NCBI GenBank assembly: GCA_018241025.1
Contig: JAFEEQ010000021.1
Coordinates: 62,001-126,000, forward strand
Direction: 5' to 3'
Source: Pseudomonadota bacterium
Lineage (GTDB): Bacteria > Pseudomonadota > Alphaproteobacteria > Micropepsales > Micropepsaceae
DNA length: 64,000 bases
The translations under genes and the position numbers were made by a program. Shown here one piece after another: positions 1 through 8,630 of this stretch (position 1 is its first letter; the number at the start of each line of letters is the position of its first letter). The notes beneath the pieces were generated by a model, which was given only the letters and a program-made list of their open reading frames with translations, had not been told where the DNA came from and made no database searches.

Positions 1-303
1 CTGAACGAGAACCGGGTCTACATCGTCCGCCTCGAGCAGCTTTATCCCTTCCCGGAGAACGTGCTTGCGCTGGAACTGAACCGCTTCCCGAAGGCCGAGC
101 TGGTGTGGTGCCAGGAAGAGCCGAAGAACCAGGGTGCCTGGAATTTCGTGCGCGACCGGATCGAGGAGACGGTGCAGAAGCTCGGCGGCGAAGCCCGCGT
201 GCGCTACACCGGCCGCCCCGAATACGCCTCGACTGCCGCCGGCCTGATGAGCCAGCACAATGCCGAACTGAAGGCGTTCCTCGCGGACGCTTTGACGTTG
301 TGA
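1..303 (+). CDS. sucA: 2-oxoglutarate dehydrogenase E1 component, C-terminal end (partial)
   Basis: The last 100 residues of the E1 decarboxylase that feeds succinyl groups to SucB in the TCA cycle. The frame is open from base 1 and ends in TGA. The segment with LEQLYPFPE, the WCQEEPKNQGAW motif and the terminal GRPEYASTA box is characteristic of the E1 C-terminal domain. The start lies outside the window. sucB follows on the same strand after a 130-bp palindrome-rich spacer. Identification is firm; only length and start are unknown. Confidence 0.95.
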   Translation: MNENRVYIVRLEQLYPFPENVLALELNRFPKAELVWCQEEPKNQGAWNFVRDRIEETVQKLGGEARVRYTGRPEYASTAAGLMSQHNAELKAFLADALTL

Positions 304-433
304 CGAAGAATTCCCTCTCCCCCGCCGGGGGAGAGGGTTAGGGTGAGGGGGTGGTTGGGCCGGCGCGCGCGTCTCCCCCTCACCCCGGCCCTCTCCCCCG
401 CTAATGCGGGGGCGAGGGGGAAAAGGTTGTGAG
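304..433. repeat. Palindromic intergenic repeat between sucA and sucB
   Basis: The whole spacer is built of G/C-run hairpins. CCTCTCCCCC pairs with GGGGGAGAGG at 313-335, and the following TAGGGTGAGGGGG is answered about 40 bases later by CCCCCTCACCC, then a second CCCTCTCCCCCG...CGGGGGCGAGGGGG hairpin. It is typical of dispersed extragenic palindromes in GC-rich alphaproteobacteria. It may attenuate or process the sucA-sucB transcript, which is inference. Confidence 0.7.
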
Positions 434-1693
434 ATGAGCATTGAGATCAAAGTGCCCGCGATGGGCGAGAGCGTCACCGAAGCCACGGTGGCGCGCTGGT
501 TCAAGAAGCAGGGCGAAAGCGTCGCGCGCGACGAGCCGCTGCTCGAGCTGGAGACCGACAAGGTCACGGTCGAAGTGCCCTCGCCTGCCGACGGCATGCT
601 GGAATCCATCTCGGTCGAGGAAGGCGCCACCGTCGAAGTCGGCACGCTGCTCGGCGCCATCGCGGAGGGCGCCAAGGGCGCGCCGTCCGCCGTGACTGCG
701 AAGAACCCGCAGGCTGCGGCGCCCAAGGCACCCGCCGCTGAGCCGCCGAAGCCGGCGGCGCCCAAGGCCGAACCGCCCAAGCCGGCCGCACCGAAGGCTG
801 CGGCGCCCGCGTCGATGCCGGCCGCGCGCCGCATCGCCGAAGAGAACAACATCGATACGGCGAAGGTTGCCGGCAGCGGCCGCGACGGCCGCGTGACCAA
901 GGGCGACATGCTGGGCGCCCTCGAAGCCCGCGCCGCCGAACGCGCCGCGCGCCCGGCCCCGGCGCCGGTCCATGCCGGCCCGCGCCCGCGCGCCGACCGC
1001 GAAGAACGCGTGGCGATGAGCCGCCTGCGCCGCACTATCGCGCTGCGCCTGAAGGAATCGCAGAACACCGCCGCCCAGCTCACGACCTTCAACGAGGTCG
1101 ATATGAGCCACGTCATGGCGCTGCGCACCGAGTACAAGGACAGCTTCGAGAAAAAGCACGGCGTCCGCCTCGGCTTCATGGGCTTCTTCGTCAAGGCCTG
1201 TATCGCGGCGCTCAAGGAGCTGCCGAACGTCAACGCCGAGATCGAAGGCGACGACATCATCTACAAGAACTACTACGACATGGGCATCGCGGTTTCGACC
1301 GAGCGCGGCCTCGTCGTGCCGGTGGTGCGCGATGCCGACCAGCTTTCGCTCGCCGGGATCGAAGCGAAGATCCACGATTTCGGCCTGCGCGCCCGCGACA
1401 ACAAGCTGAAGCTGGAAGAGCTCCAGGGCGGCACCTTCTCGATCACCAATGGCGGCGTCTTCGGCTCGCTGATGTCGACGCCGATCCTCAACACGCCGCA
1501 ATCGGGCATCCTCGGCATGCACAAGATCCAGCCGCGCGCGATGGTCGAGGACGGCAAGATCGAAATCCGCCCGATGATGTATCTCGCCCTCTCCTACGAC
1601 CACCGCATCGTCGACGGCCGCGAAGCCGTGACGTTCCTGGTGCGGGTGAAGGAGAACCTCGAGGATCCGCAGCGGCTGCTGCTGGATATCTGA
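434..1693 (+). CDS. sucB: Dihydrolipoyllysine succinyltransferase, E2 of 2-oxoglutarate dehydrogenase
   Basis: Transfers the succinyl group from E1 to CoA through a swinging lipoyl arm. The 419 residues read as an N-terminal lipoyl domain with the lipoylated lysine at K43 in ETDKVTVEV, a long Ala/Pro/Lys linker (about 85-125), a peripheral E3/E1-binding domain (about 129-165), and the acyltransferase core ending with the catalytic SYDHRIVDG box (H390, D394). I chose ATG 434 because MSIEIKVP is the family start; an in-frame start 30 bases upstream lies in the repeat. lpd does not follow directly, unlike many alphaproteobacterial odh operons. Confidence 0.97.
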   Translation: MSIEIKVPAMGESVTEATVARWFKKQGESVARDEPLLELETDKVTVEVPSPADGMLESISVEEGATVEVGTLLGAIAEGAKGAPSAVTAKNPQAAAPKAPAAEPPKPAAPKAEPPKPAAPKAAAPASMPAARRIAEENNIDTAKVAGSGRDGRVTKGDMLGALEARAAERAARPAPAPVHAGPRPRADREERVAMSRLRRTIALRLKESQNTAAQLTTFNEVDMSHVMALRTEYKDSFEKKHGVRLGFMGFFVKACIAALKELPNVNAEIEGDDIIYKNYYDMGIAVSTERGLVVPVVRDADQLSLAGIEAKIHDFGLRARDNKLKLEELQGGTFSITNGGVFGSLMSTPILNTPQSGILGMHKIQPRAMVEDGKIEIRPMMYLALSYDHRIVDGREAVTFLVRVKENLEDPQRLLLDI

Positions 1694-2080
1694 TCAGGTC
1701 GGCGTGTCCGCGAAGGGAAAGGCCGCCACCTGAAACTCGTCCTCGTAGAGGACATAGCCGGGTCTGTCTGTGCGGATCATCTGCGCGGTAATGCCGTAGC
1801 GCTCGAGGATTTCGGCGAACGCCCTCATTTTCGCGATGTGGTTCGTCGCGGTATCGCGAAACCAGCTCAAGGCCTGGGATTTGGCATGGGGGCGCGGCGA
1901 AAGTGCCAACCGTTCGGGTCTTTCGAGATGCTTATTGAACCAGGCCCAGATGTCTTCCAAAGCGTCGTCGTCCTGCGCTGACAGCAGGCCGGAGTCACGC
2001 AGCGATATAGCGGCCTGGAACAGGCCCTGCCGGCGGCCCGAACGCGGATCGCGTCTCTCGATAACAAAGCGGACAAGCAC
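1694..2080 (-). CDS. Conserved hypothetical protein
   Basis: I do not recognise a named family. The protein of about 128 residues is soluble, starts VRFVIERRDPRSGRRQG, contains an Asp/Glu-rich helix and a WFNKHLERP segment, and ends in a short segment YVLYEDEFQVAAFPF. No catalytic motif, signal peptide or membrane helix is visible. The start is uncertain: GTG at 2080 has GAGG six bases upstream, while TTG at 2092 adds four residues. The composition matches the neighbours and it stands alone between sucB and the reductase gene, so it is probably a real gene of unknown role. Confidence 0.6.
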   Translation of the reverse strand: MLVRFVIERRDPRSGRRQGLFQAAISLRDSGLLSAQDDDALEDIWAWFNKHLERPERLALSPRPHAKSQALSWFRDTATNHIAKMRAFAEILERYGITAQMIRTDRPGYVLYEDEFQVAAFPFADTPT

Positions 2081-2136
2081 AACACGCCTCAAATTGGGCG
2101 CGGGGAGTAGCGGAGCGGACGCCTCGCGTCAATCGG

Positions 2137-3174
2137 CTAACGGGTCGGATCCTCGCCCACCTGCACCAGCATCTTGCCGAAATTGTCGCCGCGGAGCATT
2201 TCACTGAAGCACGCGGGGACGTTTTCGATGCCGTGGCGGATGTCTTCACGGTATTTGATCGCGCCCGAGGCGACCAGCGGGGCGACGTCGGCGAGGAATT
2301 GGTCGTAATGCGTCGCGGCATAGTCGCCGACAAAGAGATCGCGCACCGTCACGCCGCGCGCGGCGAAGATCGGCCCGCCCCGTTCCATCATCGCCTTGCG
2401 CGCGTCGACGCCGGGCGCATCACCGTAATGGGCGATGAGGCCGCAGATCGTCATGCGGGCGCCCTTGTTGAACAGCGGCAGCACCGCGTCGAACACCGGC
2501 CCGCCGACATTCTCGAAATAGACGTCGATCCCATCGGGACAGGCCGCCTTGAGATCGGCACCGAGATTGGCGCTCAAATGCGAGACGCAGGCGTCGAAGC
2601 CGAGTTCGTCCACGACATAGCGGCACTTCGCGTCGCGCCCCGCGATGCCGACGACGCGGGCGCCCTTCGCCTTCGCCAGTTGGCCGACGATCTGTCCGAC
2701 TCCACCCGACGCTGCGGATACCACGACAGTCTCGCCCGGCTTCGGCTCGGCCATCACAACGAGACCGGCATAGGCGGTGAGACCCAGCATGCCGAGCATG
2801 CCGACGCCGTAGGAGATGCGGCCGCGCGCCGGATCGAGTTTGCGCGGCACCATGTAGCCCGGGCGCCAGACGCCTTCGCCCATCAGGCCATGCTCGGCCC
2901 ACCCATTGGTGTTAAAGACGAAATCGCCTTCGGCGAAACCGTCCATCCGGCTTTTCAGGACCTGCGAGATCGTGCGCGCATGGCAAGGCGCACCGGCCGG
3001 CTCGGTGCCACGGCGCTTGTAGCCCCACTGATAGGGATCGAGCGATATGTAAATCGTGCGCGTCAGTGCCTGTCCCGGCGCGGGGTCCGGCAGCGGCGCG
3101 TCGCGGAGCACGAAGGTTTCGGCATCGGGCCAATTGCCGACAGGCTTGTCCGACAGGGTCCAGGTGCGGGTCAT
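2137..3174 (-). CDS. NADP-dependent medium-chain oxidoreductase (curcumin/prostaglandin reductase type)
   Basis: A zinc-independent medium-chain reductase that would reduce activated double bonds with NADPH. The 345 residues have the family's N-terminal substrate domain with the ISLDPYQ box, then the Rossmann fold with AASGGVGQIVGQLAK (about 160-175), and FENVGGPVFD in the second half. The zinc-ligand cysteines of true alcohol dehydrogenases are absent, fitting the CurA/leukotriene B4 12-hydroxydehydrogenase branch. ATG 3174 has a GGAGG four bases upstream, inside a small hairpin (3178-3193). It is a stand-alone gene and its substrate is not deducible. Confidence 0.85.
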   Translation of the reverse strand: MTRTWTLSDKPVGNWPDAETFVLRDAPLPDPAPGQALTRTIYISLDPYQWGYKRRGTEPAGAPCHARTISQVLKSRMDGFAEGDFVFNTNGWAEHGLMGEGVWRPGYMVPRKLDPARGRISYGVGMLGMLGLTAYAGLVVMAEPKPGETVVVSAASGGVGQIVGQLAKAKGARVVGIAGRDAKCRYVVDELGFDACVSHLSANLGADLKAACPDGIDVYFENVGGPVFDAVLPLFNKGARMTICGLIAHYGDAPGVDARKAMMERGGPIFAARGVTVRDLFVGDYAATHYDQFLADVAPLVASGAIKYREDIRHGIENVPACFSEMLRGDNFGKMLVQVGEDPTR

Positions 3175-3177
3175 CGC

Positions 3178-3193
3178 GCCTCCTTGTGGAGGC
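3178..3193 (-). promoter_or_regulatory. Hairpin that contains the ribosome-binding site of the oxidoreductase gene
   Basis: GCCTCC-TTGT-GGAGGC is a perfect six-pair stem. On the minus strand its 3' arm is the GGAGG that serves ATG 3174, so folding would mask the ribosome-binding site. A role in translation control is inference; the short stem could equally be chance in GC-rich sequence. Confidence 0.35.
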
Positions 3194-3254
3194 GGAGACT
3201 AGCGATATCAAACGCGCGGGCCAAACCGTTCCGATCAGATCAAAAAATCTCGCT

Positions 3255-3351
3255 GTCATGGCCCGCAACAGCGGGCCATCCATGCGACGCAGCCAATGTT
3301 GGCGGGAGTAGAGGCGCACCACATGGATGGCCCGCTGTTGCGGGCCATGAC
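3255..3351. repeat. 30-bp perfect inverted repeat element
   Basis: Bases 3255-3284 and 3322-3351 are exact reverse complements (30 of 30) around a 37-base centre. Each arm is itself palindromic (CATGGCCCGC..GCGGGCCATCC). A related pair of hairpins with CATGGCCGGC..GCCGGCCATCC lies at 38711-38846. This is the architecture of a paired extragenic palindrome. It occupies the spacer between the oxidoreductase gene and fliX, both on the minus strand. Confidence 0.8.
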
Positions 3352-3384
3352 AACTGGTTTGTTGTTGCTAATTGGGCCCGAACT

Positions 3385-3813
3385 CTAGGCGACCCGCTTG
3401 TCCATCATCTCGAGCTTGGCGAGCTCGACATGGGCGCGGAGCTCGATCTCGTCGAGCACGCTCTGCAGCTTGGGATCGTTGAACTGGTCGTGACGGCGCG
3501 TGACGGCGTTGGCGAGGCGGTTCAGCGTCGAACGCGGAACGCCGCCGGCGAGAAGTCCGTCGCGCACCTCGTCGAGCATGTCGAGCAGCTTCTCGCCATG
3601 CGCGAGGCCTTTCGAACGGCCGTCGGTGGAATCGTCGAGACCTTGGAGCATCAGAATGGAGTCGAGCGCGCCAATCGGACCGGGGCCGGAGACGACGGCA
3701 CCGCGCACCTCACCCGGATCGGCGACGTGAAACGACGACGAGGTTCCGCCGGTGGTTTTGCCGGTGCGGCGTACGGGGCCGGTTTCGACGCGGCCTGGTC
3801 CTTTGATCTCCAT
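3385..3813 (-). CDS. fliX: Class II flagellar assembly regulator FliX
   Basis: FliX couples flagellar basal-body assembly to the FlbD transcription activator in Caulobacter-type bacteria. The protein has a Gly/Ser-rich disordered N-terminus (about 1-45), the conserved core IGALDSILMLQGL and LDMLDEVRDGLLAG, and the terminal LDEIELRAHVELAKLE helix. Starting at ATG 3813 gives MEIKGPG, matching the family's MKI-type start; an ATG five codons upstream (3828) is also possible. No other flagellar gene is in the window, so this is an isolated regulator that implies a flagellum elsewhere in the genome. Confidence 0.88.
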   Translation of the reverse strand: MEIKGPGRVETGPVRRTGKTTGGTSSSFHVADPGEVRGAVVSGPGPIGALDSILMLQGLDDSTDGRSKGLAHGEKLLDMLDEVRDGLLAGGVPRSTLNRLANAVTRRHDQFNDPKLQSVLDEIELRAHVELAKLEMMDKRVA

Positions 3814-3888
3814 GGGCTTTCGTCCCATTGCGACACAGCAGCATCGCCGATCGTGGTTAAGGAAGGGTTAGTGGAGGGTTGAGCTGCC

Positions 3889-4037
3889 CTCGCCCTTCGG
3901 CAGGCTCAGGGTGAGGGTGTGCTTTATGGCCTCAAAACGCGCCTCATCCTGAGCTTGCCCGCCTACGCCGAGGCTTCGGCGGGTCAAGTATATCTCATGT
4001 CCACCGAAGCTTTAGCGTAGGTGGATCGAAGGATGAG
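3889..4037. repeat. Composite dispersed palindromic repeat
   Basis: Contains CGCCCTTCGGCAGGCTCAGGGTGAGG followed by CATCCTGAGC, the hairpin CCGCCTACGCCGAGGCTTCGGCGG and GTAGGTGGATCGAAGGATGAG. Most of the second half recurs nearly word for word at 19844-19950. It fills the spacer between fliX and the convergent-side end of rlmH. I see no gene in it. Confidence 0.85.
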
Positions 4038-4050
4038 ATGCGCGGAAGCC

Positions 4051-4533
4051 CTAAGCGCGGTGATAGGGATGCCCGGCAAGGATCGTCAGGGCGCGGTAGA
4101 TCTGCTCGCTCAGCATCGCGCGGACCATGAGATGCGGCCAGGTTTGCGGGCCGAAGGCGAGGCTGCGGCCTGCTCGCTTTCCCGGCAGCTGTGCCAGTCC
4201 ATCCGGCCCGCCGATGACGAAGCAGAGGTCCTTGGTGCCGGCATCGCGCAGCGCGCCGAGCATCTCGGCGAAATCCTCGCTCGTCATGCCCTTGCCGCGC
4301 GCGTCGAGCAGGATGACGTGCGCGCCTTCCGGCACACGGCCGACGAGCCGTTCGGCCTCTTCCGCCATGCGCTTCTTCAGATCGCGGTTCTTCGAGACCG
4401 CCAGCTCCTCGCAGGTCACCGCCGGAAATCCCATGCGACGGCCCATGTTGCGGGCGCGGCCGACGAAGTCCTCGGTCAGCGCACCTTCCTGGGTTCCGCG
4501 GCCATGGCCGATGGCGAGGATGTGAAGGCGCAC
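4051..4533 (-). CDS. rlmH: 23S rRNA (pseudouridine1915-N3)-methyltransferase RlmH
   Basis: SPOUT-class methyltransferase that methylates pseudouridine 1915 in helix 69 of 23S rRNA on assembled 70S ribosomes. The 160 residues match the family length, with the knotted SAM-binding region showing LLDARGK (about 97-103), FVIGGPDGL (about 125-133) and the C-terminal MVRAMLSEQIYRALTI helix. It starts with GTG 4533. The usual rsfS-rlmH adjacency is broken here by an opposite-strand gene at 4686-5081, so rlmH should need its own promoter. Confidence 0.95.
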   Translation of the reverse strand: MRLHILAIGHGRGTQEGALTEDFVGRARNMGRRMGFPAVTCEELAVSKNRDLKKRMAEEAERLVGRVPEGAHVILLDARGKGMTSEDFAEMLGALRDAGTKDLCFVIGGPDGLAQLPGKRAGRSLAFGPQTWPHLMVRAMLSEQIYRALTILAGHPYHRA

Positions 4534-4629
4534 TCTCTTAGCTCCGACCTCTAGGTCGAGATTCGTAGCAATATGGCCTTATCGCCCACAACCCCAGACA
4601 TTTCCAACCGAGACCCCACCTTGAGAGTG

Positions 4630-4659
4630 TTGTACTGAGGTGATACTCGTATTTACAAT
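4630..4659 (+). promoter_or_regulatory. Candidate sigma-70 promoter for the 4686 gene
   Basis: TTGTAC and TACAAT separated by 18 bases lie in a visibly AT-richer stretch, with the predicted start about 20-28 bases before the ribosome-binding site GGGGG at 4676. The -10 box matches consensus at five of six positions, the -35 at three. Confidence 0.45.
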
Positions 4660-4685
4660 ACAGGCAAATAATCGTGGGGGATAAC

Positions 4686-5081
4686 ATGAGTGAAGGTAAC
4701 CAGTTCAGCAATGAATTTGGGGCGGTTTTCCCCGACAGAATTGTTGTGTGTTCCAAGAAGTCTTGGTTCTCAGGTGGGTCGCAGGAAGATTTGCCGCTCC
4801 GTCATGTAACCTCGATCCGGATGGAAACCAGTCGGAACATATTCGGTGGGATCGTCCTTCTGCTTATCGGGCTTGCCAGCCTTTCATCCGGTTCGGGCGG
4901 CGTGATGTTGGTCGGACTGGTCCTCGGCGCACTTGGCGTCATCCTATTGATCGGTTGGCCAAAAGTGAGCGTCAACACCGCGGGCAACGACCTTCAGGTC
5001 ATGACGGGCACGTTTCTACAGAAGGACGCGGCACAGCAGTACGTCTCTGCCGTGAAGAAGGCGTTGTTCGCTAAGCCCTAG
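4686..5081 (+). CDS. Small membrane protein of unknown function (possible acquired gene)
   Basis: 131 residues from ATG 4686 (GGGGG seven bases upstream); GTG 4674 is an alternative. Residues about 25-45 look soluble, followed by two adjacent hydrophobic helices (IFGGIVLLLIGLASLSSG and VMLVGLVLGALGVILLIGW) and a soluble C-terminus ending AAQQYVSAVKKALFAKP. This resembles small bacterial proteins with a membrane hairpin flanked by a PH-like fold, but I cannot name the family. Coding and upstream sequence are less GC-rich than the neighbours, and the gene sits against the direction of the rsfS-rlmH chain, both suggesting insertion. Confidence 0.7.
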   Translation: MSEGNQFSNEFGAVFPDRIVVCSKKSWFSGGSQEDLPLRHVTSIRMETSRNIFGGIVLLLIGLASLSSGSGGVMLVGLVLGALGVILLIGWPKVSVNTAGNDLQVMTGTFLQKDAAQQYVSAVKKALFAKP

Positions 5082-5090
5082 CTCTACGGC

Positions 5091-5519
5091 TCAGTTGCGG
5101 CCGCGCCTCGGTTCGTCGACCGACCACATGCCTTCGAGGTTGTAGTACTCGCGCACTTCAGGGCGGAAGATGTGGACGATGATGTCGCCGGCATCGACCA
5201 GCACCCAGTCGCCCTGCTGTGCCCCGTTCACCGGGCGGGTGCCGTAGCCCGCTTCTTTCAGGCGCCGCGCCAGATGTTCGGCGGTCGAGGCGACATGGCG
5301 CGACGAGCGGCCGGAGGCGATGACGACCGCATCGGTCAGCGCCGAGCGGCCCGCCATCGGGATCACAACGATGTCCTCGGCCTTGTCGTCCTCGAGCGAC
5401 GCGGTGATGCGCGCGAGCAGCGCCTCGTCGATCGTGACGGTCGCCTCGGGCTTCTTCTTGGGCGCGGCCTTGCGGACAGTTTTCTTCGCTGCCGGCTTCT
5501 TCGCGGCCTTTTTCTTCAC
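5091..5519 (-). CDS. rsfS: Ribosomal silencing factor RsfS
   Basis: Binds ribosomal protein L14 and blocks 30S-50S joining under starvation. After a Lys/Ala-rich tail (residues 1-25) comes the RsfS fold: DIVVIPMAGRSALTDAVVIASG, then GDWVLVDAGDIIVHIFRPEVREYYNLEGMW. The start is ambiguous. GTG 5519 gives 142 residues, but CTG 5552 in the same frame has an AAGGAG seven bases upstream and would add eleven more residues to the basic tail, whereas GTG 5519 has no clear ribosome-binding site. It is the last gene of the obg-proB-proA-nadD chain. Confidence 0.93.
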   Translation of the reverse strand: MKKKAAKKPAAKKTVRKAAPKKKPEATVTIDEALLARITASLEDDKAEDIVVIPMAGRSALTDAVVIASGRSSRHVASTAEHLARRLKEAGYGTRPVNGAQQGDWVLVDAGDIIVHIFRPEVREYYNLEGMWSVDEPRRGRN

Positions 5520-5596
5520 CGGCGCCTTGGCGCTTTTGGTCTTCGCAGTCAGAGGCTTTCTCCTTCGCGCAAGTCAGCGCGTCGCGGCGAGGTTTA

Positions 5597-6247
5597 TCAC
5601 GTGGGAATCGCGCCGACAAAGCCTTCGGCGAAACGCTGCTGGGCGCGGATCGCGGTGGCGCTCTGCGCGTTGCGCTTGCCGTCGATGATCGTGATCGCCG
5701 GCGGACAGGCGGTGCAGATGCCGCGCCGCGGGCCGACCTGGCCGAAACGCTGGATCGCCTTGGCGCTCGCCATGGCGAGGGCGCTGCCCGGACGCTGGAT
5801 GACCGCGATCGGCAGGAGGCGGGCAAGATCGGCCCAGCGCTTCCAGCGGCGGAAGATGCGGAGATTGTCGCTGCCCATCAGCCAGACGAAATTCACTTGC
5901 GGAAAACGCCGCTTCAGCGCCCGCACCGTGTCGAAGGAATAATGCGTGCGGAAATCGTGCTCGATATCCATCACGATGATGCGCGGATGCCTGGCGATCA
6001 TGCAGGCGTCGCGCACCCGGTCGCGCAGCGGCGCCATGCCGGCGGTGGCCTTCAGCGGATTTTGCGGCGTCACCAGCCACCAGACATAGTCGAGCCCAAG
6101 CCGCTTCAGCGCGACCTCGCTGACATGGACGTGGCCCTCATGCGCCGGATTGAACGAGCCGCCGAGAAGGCCGATGCGCATGCCGGGCGCGATCGGACCC
6201 GGCGGGCGGACCCATTGCGCATGCGGACGCTGGAGATGCGTGGTCAT
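5597..6247 (-). CDS. nadD: Nicotinate-nucleotide adenylyltransferase
   Basis: Adenylates nicotinate mononucleotide in NAD synthesis. The 216-residue protein has the nucleotidyltransferase motifs [18 protein letters not shown] (about 25-42), with the HxGH-type site as HEGH, and [17 protein letters not shown] in the middle. The C-terminus is shorter than in E. coli and lacks an obvious ISSTxIR box; QSATAIRAQ at about 195 takes its place. ATG 6247 overlaps the proA stop as ATGA, so translation is probably coupled. Confidence 0.94.
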   Translation of the reverse strand: MTTHLQRPHAQWVRPPGPIAPGMRIGLLGGSFNPAHEGHVHVSEVALKRLGLDYVWWLVTPQNPLKATAGMAPLRDRVRDACMIARHPRIIVMDIEHDFRTHYSFDTVRALKRRFPQVNFVWLMGSDNLRIFRRWKRWADLARLLPIAVIQRPGSALAMASAKAIQRFGQVGPRRGICTACPPAITIIDGKRNAQSATAIRAQQRFAEGFVGAIPT

Positions 6248-7497
6248 GGCCGAACCTGTCCCGTGCCGCGCACGATGTATTTGAACGTGGTGAGCTGCTC
6301 GACCCCGACGGGGCCGCGGGCATGCAGCTTGCCGGTACCGATGCCGATCTCCGCGCCCATGCCGAATTCGGCGCCATCTGCGAACTGGGTCGAGGCATTC
6401 CATAGCACGATGGCCGAGTCGAGCGCGGCGAGGAAACGCTCCGCCACGCGCGGGTCTTCGGTGACGATGCTCTCGGTGTGATGCGAGCCGTATTTTTCGA
6501 TATGGGCGATAGCGTCTTCCACGCCCCCGACGGCTTTCACCGCGATGATCGCGTCGAGATATTCCTTCGGCCAGTCCTCGTCATTGGCGAGATGGGCGAT
6601 CGGATAGGCCTGCTTCACCTGCGCATCGCCGCGGATCTCGCAGCCGGCCTTGGTGAGATCGTCGAGCATCTTCACGCCGAGCGTCGGCAGGATGGCGCGG
6701 TCGATCAGAAGTGTCTCGGCGGAACCGCAGACCGAGGTGCGGCGCATCTTGGCGTTGACGACGATGGCGCGTGCTTTCGCCGGATCGGCCTTCTCGTGGA
6801 TATAGACGTGACAGACGCCTTCGAGATGGGCGAGCACCGGCACGCGCGCTTCGGCCATCACGCGGGAGGTGAGACCCTTGCCGCCGCGCGGAATGATGAG
6901 ATCGATGGTGCCGCCCAGGCCTTCGAGCATGAGGCCGACGGCGGCGCGGTCGGTGGTGGGCACGCGGGAGATCGCGGCGTCCGGCAGACCCGCGGCCTTC
7001 AGGCCTTCGACCATCGCGGCGTGGATCGCGGCGGAAGAATTCGTGGAGTCCGAGCCGCCGCGAAGAATGCAGACATTGCCGGACTTCAGCGCCAGCGCGC
7101 CGGCATCGGCGGTGACGTTGGGCCGGCTCTCATAGATCATGCCGATGACGCCGATGGGCGTGGCGACGCGGGCGATGTCGAGCCCGCTCGGCACCGTCCA
7201 GCGCGCCAGCTCGCGGCCGACCGGATCGGGCAGCGCGGCGACGTCTTCGATGCCCTTGGCCATGGCTTCGATGCGTTTGCCGTCGAGCATCAGCCGGTCG
7301 CGCAGCGCGGGCGTGAGATCGCTGGCGGCCTTCAGGTCTTCGGCGTTGGCGGCGAGGATGTCCTTCGCATGGGCGCGCAAAGCGGCGGCAGCGGCATCGA
7401 GCGCCTTGTTCTTCGTTTCGGTCGAGGCTTCGCGGAGCGCGCGCGCGGCGGCTTTCGCGGCAGCGCCGAGGCTCAGCATGTCGTCGCGCAGGCTCAC
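6244..7497 (-). CDS. proA: Glutamate-5-semialdehyde dehydrogenase (gamma-glutamyl phosphate reductase)
   Basis: Second step of proline synthesis: NADPH reduction of gamma-glutamyl phosphate. The 417 residues cover the whole aldehyde-dehydrogenase-type fold, with [11 protein letters not shown] (about 121-131), ILRGGSDS (144-151) and the catalytic cysteine C257 in [11 protein letters not shown]. The GTG start overlaps the proB stop by four bases (GTGA), and its own stop overlaps nadD, so proB-proA-nadD form a tightly packed cotranscribed unit. Confidence 0.97.
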   Translation of the reverse strand: MSLRDDMLSLGAAAKAAARALREASTETKNKALDAAAAALRAHAKDILAANAEDLKAASDLTPALRDRLMLDGKRIEAMAKGIEDVAALPDPVGRELARWTVPSGLDIARVATPIGVIGMIYESRPNVTADAGALALKSGNVCILRGGSDSTNSSAAIHAAMVEGLKAAGLPDAAISRVPTTDRAAVGLMLEGLGGTIDLIIPRGGKGLTSRVMAEARVPVLAHLEGVCHVYIHEKADPAKARAIVVNAKMRRTSVCGSAETLLIDRAILPTLGVKMLDDLTKAGCEIRGDAQVKQAYPIAHLANDEDWPKEYLDAIIAVKAVGGVEDAIAHIEKYGSHHTESIVTEDPRVAERFLAALDSAIVLWNASTQFADGAEFGMGAEIGIGTGKLHARGPVGVEQLTTFKYIVRGTGQVRP

Positions 7498-8630
7498 GGC
7501 ACGGCCACCGTGAGGGCGAGATCGTCGCGATGGATCATCTCGTCGCGGCCGCGATAGCCGAGGATCGCTTCGATGTCGGCAGTACGCTTGCCGGCGATGC
7601 GCTCGGCATCTTCGACGCCATAAGCGACGAGACCGCGCGCGATCTCCCGGTTCTGCTGGTCCTTCACCAGAACCGCATCGCCGCGTTCGAAGCGGCCGTC
7701 GATCTGGCGGATGCCGGCGGGCAGCAGGCTTTTGCCGTCGAGCAGCGCCCGCGCCGCACCGGCGTCGATGATGAGCGCGCCTTGTGGCTTCAGCACGCCC
7801 GCGATCCAGCGCTTGCGCGCCTGGGCCGGCGTTCCCGAAGCGATGAAGCGCGTGCAGCGCCCGCCTTTGCGGATCGCGGCGATGGGTGCATTGGGCTTGC
7901 CCAGCGCGACGATCACGTCGCAGCCCGCGGCGGTCGCGATCTTCGCGGCCGCGACCTTGGAGGCCATGCCGCCGCGGCCGAGGCCGGACACAGACTCGCC
8001 GGCGATGGATTCGATCAGCGGCGTGATCTGCGCCACCTCGGGAATGTGCTGCGCATTGTGGACCTTGCTCGGATCGGCGCTGTAGAGGCCATCGACATCA
8101 GAGAGCAGGACAAGGCGATCCGCCTCCATCATGCTGGCGACGCGCGCGCCAAGCCGGTCGTTGTCGCCATAGCGGATCTCGGCGGTGGCGACCGTGTCGT
8201 TCTCGTTGATCACCGCGACGCTGCCGAGCGCGAGAAGCGTCTTGAGCGTGGCGCGGGCGTTGAGATAGCGCCGGCGCTCTTCGGTATCGCCGAGCGTGAG
8301 CAGCACCTGCGCCGCGACGATGCCTTCACCGGCGAGGATATCGGCGTAAGCCTCGGCGAGGCGCACCTGCCCCGCGGCGGCGGCGGCCTGGCTTTCTTCG
8401 AGACGAAGCGCGCCCACTTTCAGCTTGAGCGCGCGGCGCCCGAGCGCGATGGCGCCGGAGGAGACGAGCAGAACGCCCTTGCCCTCGCGGCGCAGCGCCG
8501 CGACGTCGGCGCAGAGCGATTTCAGCCAGTCGCGGCGGAGCTCGCCGCTGTCGCGATCGACCAGCAGTGCGGATCCGACCTTGACGACGATGAGTTTGGC
8601 TTGCGCCAGAGGATCGGCTACGGCGTCCAT
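7494..8630 (-). CDS. proB: Glutamate 5-kinase
   Basis: First and normally feedback-inhibited step of proline synthesis. The amino-acid kinase domain (1-260) shows [39 protein letters not shown] and [12 protein letters not shown]; a C-terminal PUA domain (about 275-370) ends with an IEAILGYRG segment. At 378 residues it is the long, PUA-containing type. It overlaps obg by 13 bases and proA by four. Confidence 0.97.
   Translation of the reverse strand: MDAVADPLAQAKLIVVKVGSALLVDRDSGELRRDWLKSLCADVAALRREGKGVLLVSSGAIALGRRALKLKVGALRLEESQAAAAAGQVRLAEAYADILAGEGIVAAQVLLTLGDTEERRRYLNARATLKTLLALGSVAVINENDTVATAEIRYGDNDRLGARVASMMEADRLVLLSDVDGLYSADPSKVHNAQHIPEVAQITPLIESIAGESVSGLGRGGMASKVAAAKIATAAGCDVIVALGKPNAPIAAIRKGGRCTRFIASGTPAQARKRWIAGVLKPQGALIIDAGAARALLDGKSLLPAGIRQIDGRFERGDAVLVKDQQNREIARGLVAYGVEDAERIAGKRTADIEAILGYRGRDEMIHRDDLALTVAVP

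Noticed and set aside
2233..3882. 549-codon open frame on the plus strand
   Set aside because: It runs antisense to the oxidoreductase gene and fliX, both clear families. The Arg/Ala/Gly-rich product is typical of antisense frames in GC-rich DNA.
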